44,940 nucleotides of DNA. Origin: Nemertoderma westbladi (Eukaryota > Xenacoelomorpha > Nemertodermatida > Nemertodermatidae). Made by a program: the position numbers and the translations under genes. The stretch lies in NCBI GenBank assembly GCA_032718475.1, contig JAUCBJ010002897.1:1-44940 (forward strand). Direction: 5' to 3'. The notes under the pieces are model-generated. The model saw only the letters and a program-made list of their open reading frames with translations. It was not told the DNA's origin and searched no databases. Shown here one piece after another: positions 42,645 through 44,940 of this stretch; position 1 is the stretch's first letter, and every line of letters starts with the position of its first letter.

Positions 42645-43642
42645 CAGGTGCGGATCCAGGGGGCGACTGTACAATGCTGTGCCCAACAAAAATTATAATA
42701 ATATGAAACCACTCATTCACCCATAACACCAATAATAAATTATAAGGTATATATTCTCACTTTCTCTTTACTAATTCGGAGATCTTCAACAGACTTCCGA
42801 ACCCATGGAGCCAAGGAAGAAGTTAGAAGACGCTATTCAAATAAGTGACTTATCAGTTCGTCCAGCCATTTAATATCTCAATCAATTTTTTGTTGGTCTG
42901 AGTCCATGTTTACTGTCAGAATTTTGGTCTTTGTGATATTCACAGAGATACCAACACTGGATGCAGCCTTCTCTAAGCTACTGTAGTTTTAACAACGTCT
43001 GCGCTCCTTCCAATGTATCTTAGAGTAAACCTAAATCATCAGAAATATCAAGATTGGTTAGCTGCTGGGGACACATGACCTCGGCCACATGATGGTAAAC
43101 ATAATACCACCCAGTCCCAGTCAGTATTGTGAATACCGAGAGATGTATGCAGCACATTGTCCACCTCAATAATGAAGAAGAAGAGGTCTAATGTGCCGCC
43201 TTGAAGGTATCCTCGAATACGTGTCTTTGTATATGGAATATACAATATGGATCTTTGTCCAATTCGGACCTAAGTGTACTTCGTGATCGTCTAACCCAAT
43301 GCAAGTAGTCCAAAGAAACTCAGGGAAAGCTATCGATTGATATCGCCATAGAGGAATCGTCGGTTGATACTAACTACTTATACCGTATAAATTATATAAA
43401 ATAACTCATGATTTAATAAATAATTAATCATAATAAATAAATAATAATTTAACAAATTGTCGGGGGCGGGGCGGACGTGTGGTGTTAGGACTACCACATA
43501 CCCTATACCCATATAAATACCCCCGCCTCCAAACGGGGCTCCACCCACCGCCTGAACCCTGTTGGGGGCTGTGACACCAGACCCCCGATTATGGACCGCC
43601 TCAGGTTCAGCCTACCTGACTCAATTCCTGGATCCACCCCTG
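42645..43642. mobile_element. hAT-like element with 8-bp target duplication
   Basis: The left end CAGGTGCGGATCCAGG (42645-42660) and right end CCTGGATCCACCCCTG (43627-43642) are inverted repeats matching at 14 of 16 positions. The 8-bp flanks TGTGCTAG (42637-42644) and AGTGCTAG (43643-43650) agree in seven positions. CAGG tips with an 8-bp duplication are typical of hAT transposons. No hAT transposase is left. The interior contains a reverse-transcriptase relic on the minus strand and a GC-rich segment at 43460-43620. Confidence 0.75.
42878..43245 (-). pseudogene. LINE reverse-transcriptase relic
   Basis: The minus strand shows, in order but across more than one frame, RIRGYLQGGTLDLFFFIIEV (compare the RT motif around GxxQGxxLSPxLF), LTNLDISDDLGLL (compare FADDxxLL, the catalytic Asp pair region) and KAASSVGISVNITKTKILTV (compare AxxxGLxxNxxKTKxM). 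These are consecutive landmarks of non-LTR reverse transcriptases. Stops and frame changes show it is dead. It sits wholly inside the hAT-like element. Confidence 0.55.
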
Positions 43643-43650
43643 AGTGCTAG

Positions 43651-44940
43651 CCTGATAAGCTGCTGTACTGTTGCATTATTTTCCACAAATTTTGAAAGGG
43701 AATGATATCTCACTACAAAAGTGTTTAACAATACAATGGAATATGTTAAAAAAAACAATTACAACCCCCCCCCCCCCCACCCCCCCCCCCCCCCCCCCCA
43801 TCCCATTATCAAGGACCGCACCGTGCTCGAATCAAAACTGGAAATATTATGGAACTACAGTATGTACAGTACAGTAGAAATAATAGATGTACACTGTAGA
43901 TCGCGCAAAATTGTCGTAGGCTGATTGCTGAATTATCAAATATGAAATTTTCCATCAATCCAGGGTCCATTTTTAAAAGTAGATAACTCGATTTTCGGTA
44001 ACAAGTTAATTGAAACAGTATTTAATAAATAAATGTATTAATTATAGACAATAATTTCAATATATTCATTACAGTAATTATAAACAGTAAATTAAATTAT
44101 CAATTTGGGGAAGGGTGAAGTTTACAGTGCCACCTTATTCTAACCAAACCAATAAACGAATTTCAATAGAACACGTTTCAATTATATTTTTGAGTTTCAT
44201 TTCAATGAGATCTAGTATTCCTACAGCTATACACCTTAAAATACCGCCGTTTAAAAACTGACAATATGGCGACATAAATGCAACAGTACCCTGTAGGCCT
44301 ATCTCATCTGCTCAATTTAATGGTGGGTTAGAAATCACATACATCGCTAAGCTATCACTACAGTTTGAAACCATACCTCAATTCTTTCAAATGGTTCAGG
44401 TAATACTGTAAAGTACCTGCAATACAATATTACCTTCCACTTGGCATACAAATCTCTCACTTCACACTGTTTGCTCTACAAACAATGCAAGACTTTTCCT
44501 ATTTTCAGCTTTTGTTTAAACAACCTTTTAAAAACTTACTTATACTTTAGTTTCCTTTTATGTTTGCACAAATTCCACCTGCCTTTATCACTTCAACCAA
44601 TATAATCAAATAAAATAATTTCTGATTTATATTAATTATAACCTTGTTAAGCAGTTTGGTAAGATTTAAATGTTTTAGTTCTATAAAAATAAATATTTTT
44701 TCTATTTGGGAATAAATGTTGAATGTGTGTATACAGTATGTACTGTATGTATATGTACAGTAGGTAATTATTCCAAAGTTTATAAGAAAATTTCTAGTAT
44801 AATTATTTTGGTTACCGAATATTATTCGAAACGCATTGTGTTTTCATATTATTATTTGTTTGTATATTGTTATTATCAGTATTTATTATCAATTAATGTT
44901 TTCTCTTGCTTATTCATTGGCATTCCTCCTCTATGTACAC
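43651..44940. other. Gene-free stretch at the window end
   Basis: AT-rich with a double poly-C tract (14 C at 43765-43778 and 20 C at 43780-43799). The open frames across the C-tract are artefacts of CCC codons. No gene or RNA recognised. Confidence 0.45.

Noticed and set aside
43671-43924. Proline-rich proteins across the poly-C tract
   Set aside because: Runs of CCC codons from a homopolymer; frames shift with tract length.

Overview
The window is nuclear DNA of an animal, most likely an aquatic invertebrate. The genes are metazoan families (DENND3, TBC1D19, TRNAU1AP, phospholipid scramblases, a fibrinogen-related domain, mitochondrial GTPBP10). They use the standard code and sit as GC-richer islands in very AT-rich DNA full of transposon remnants. 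The phylum cannot be fixed from the sequence. Several genes are uninterrupted over their full conserved length, so the locus is intron-poor, although two genes look split by one intron each.

Layout. 1-4.8 kb: a possible two-exon minus-strand gene for a small, probably mitochondrial protein, its intron holding a long-TIR element. 4.8-10.3 kb: a TIR element with a tRNA-like core, a foldback element, a decayed type II membrane gene with a fibrinogen-related domain, a 1.2 kb DNA transposon with six copies of one 14-mer, tRNA-like SINE relics and a retroelement ORF relic. 11.1-17.2 kb: DENND3, proposed as two exons separated by an intron carrying a 1.1 kb inverted-repeat element. 18.8-20.4 kb: TBC1D19 (minus). 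22.9-24.1 kb: TRNAU1AP/SECp43 (minus).

24.7-32.0 kb: a satellite array built on a 20-bp unit with optional 7- and 8-bp inserts, interrupted near its left end by a 1.75 kb TIR element. 34.9-39.6 kb: two tandem scramblase genes with a TTAA-flanked transposon between them. 40.6-42.0 kb: GTPBP10 (minus), with a 15-bp minisatellite translated inside its GTPase domain. 42.6-43.6 kb: a hAT-like element with an 8-bp target duplication carrying a LINE reverse-transcriptase relic. The rest is AT-rich DNA with poly-C/poly-G tracts and recurring palindromic words.

The genes do not form a pathway. DENND3 and TBC1D19 are both Rab-related and converge tail to tail, which may be chance. The most unusual items are the satellite and its inserted element, the repeat-expanded GTPBP10, the two DNA transposons sharing an internal coding-like module, and the short retro-inserts with clear target duplications.
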